Source: Anaerolineae bacterium (GTDB lineage: Bacteria; Chloroflexota; Anaerolineae; B4-G1; SLSP01). Taken from it: a stretch of 5,879 bases of DNA. The notes below the pieces were generated by a model, which was not told where the DNA came from, made no database searches, and worked only from the letters and a program-made list of their open reading frames with translations. Within the stretch, counting starts at the first letter, position 1. Each line of letters starts with the position of its first letter. The stretch lies in the NCBI GenBank assembly GCA_016927095.1, contig JAFGNI010000084.1:1-5879 (forward strand), written 5' to 3'. The position numbers and the translations under genes were made by a program. Below are positions 5,804 to 5,879 of the stretch, in pieces.

Positions 5804-5846
5804 GGAGGCTGGTCGCCTGAAACGCGAGTCGGGCGACCGGTCCTCC
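5804..5846 (+). terminator. Terminator-like hairpin after the PRC-barrel gene
   Basis: Bases 5804-5817 pair with 5832-5846, giving 14 pairs with one T-G pair and one bulged T (5841), around a 14-base loop. It starts 31 bases after the stop codon. No T-run follows. The remaining ~30 bases to the window edge show no feature. Confidence 0.6.
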
Positions 5847-5879
5847 TGTAGCGGCGGGGGCGAGCTCACACCAAGTGCC

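Overview
This is a GC-rich bacterial window carrying five protein genes, one of them cut by the left edge. No mobile element, CRISPR array, tRNA or rRNA was seen. The gene set is a secreted nuclease with an Ig-like tail, a tungsten-type aldehyde:ferredoxin oxidoreductase, a glutamine synthetase with no adenylylation tyrosine, a very basic S21 and a double PRC-barrel protein. Together with the GC-rich codon use, this would fit an uncultured member of the Chloroflexota or a similar terrestrial or sediment lineage. That placement is an inference from protein style and was not tested by a search.

Layout from left to right: (1) 1-801 (+) is the C-terminal part of an ExeM/NucH-type extracellular endonuclease/exonuclease/phosphatase, followed by an Ig/HYR-like domain. 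Its last ~50 codons look unlike the family and run through a perfect 15-bp palindrome. (2) 802-1050 is a gap of 249 bases rich in inverted repeats. (3) 1051-2892 (+) is an aldehyde:ferredoxin oxidoreductase, followed at once by a strong hairpin shared with the convergent gene. (4) 3020-4381 (-) is a type I glutamine synthetase. (5) 4382-4702 is non-coding and holds a 21-bp perfect hairpin that probably ends rpsU transcripts. (6) 4703-4915 (-) is rpsU, with a recognisable sigma70-type promoter at 4975-5002. (7) 5110-5772 (+) is a two-repeat PRC-barrel protein, divergent from rpsU, followed by another terminator-like hairpin and ~30 bases of unassigned sequence.

The genes do not form one operon. 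AOR and glutamine synthetase converge, glutamine synthetase and rpsU point the same way but are 321 bases apart with a hairpin between them, and rpsU and the PRC gene diverge. Each looks like a separately transcribed housekeeping or metabolic gene. AOR would oxidise aldehydes to acids and pass electrons to ferredoxin, glutamine synthetase would assimilate ammonium, S21 is part of the 30S subunit, and the PRC protein is of unknown function.

I do not see a clear undescribed system. The points most worth a second look are the structured leader in front of aor, the palindrome inside the 3' end of the nuclease gene, the altered glutamate-binding loop of the glutamine synthetase, and the recurring long hairpins that lack a T-run.
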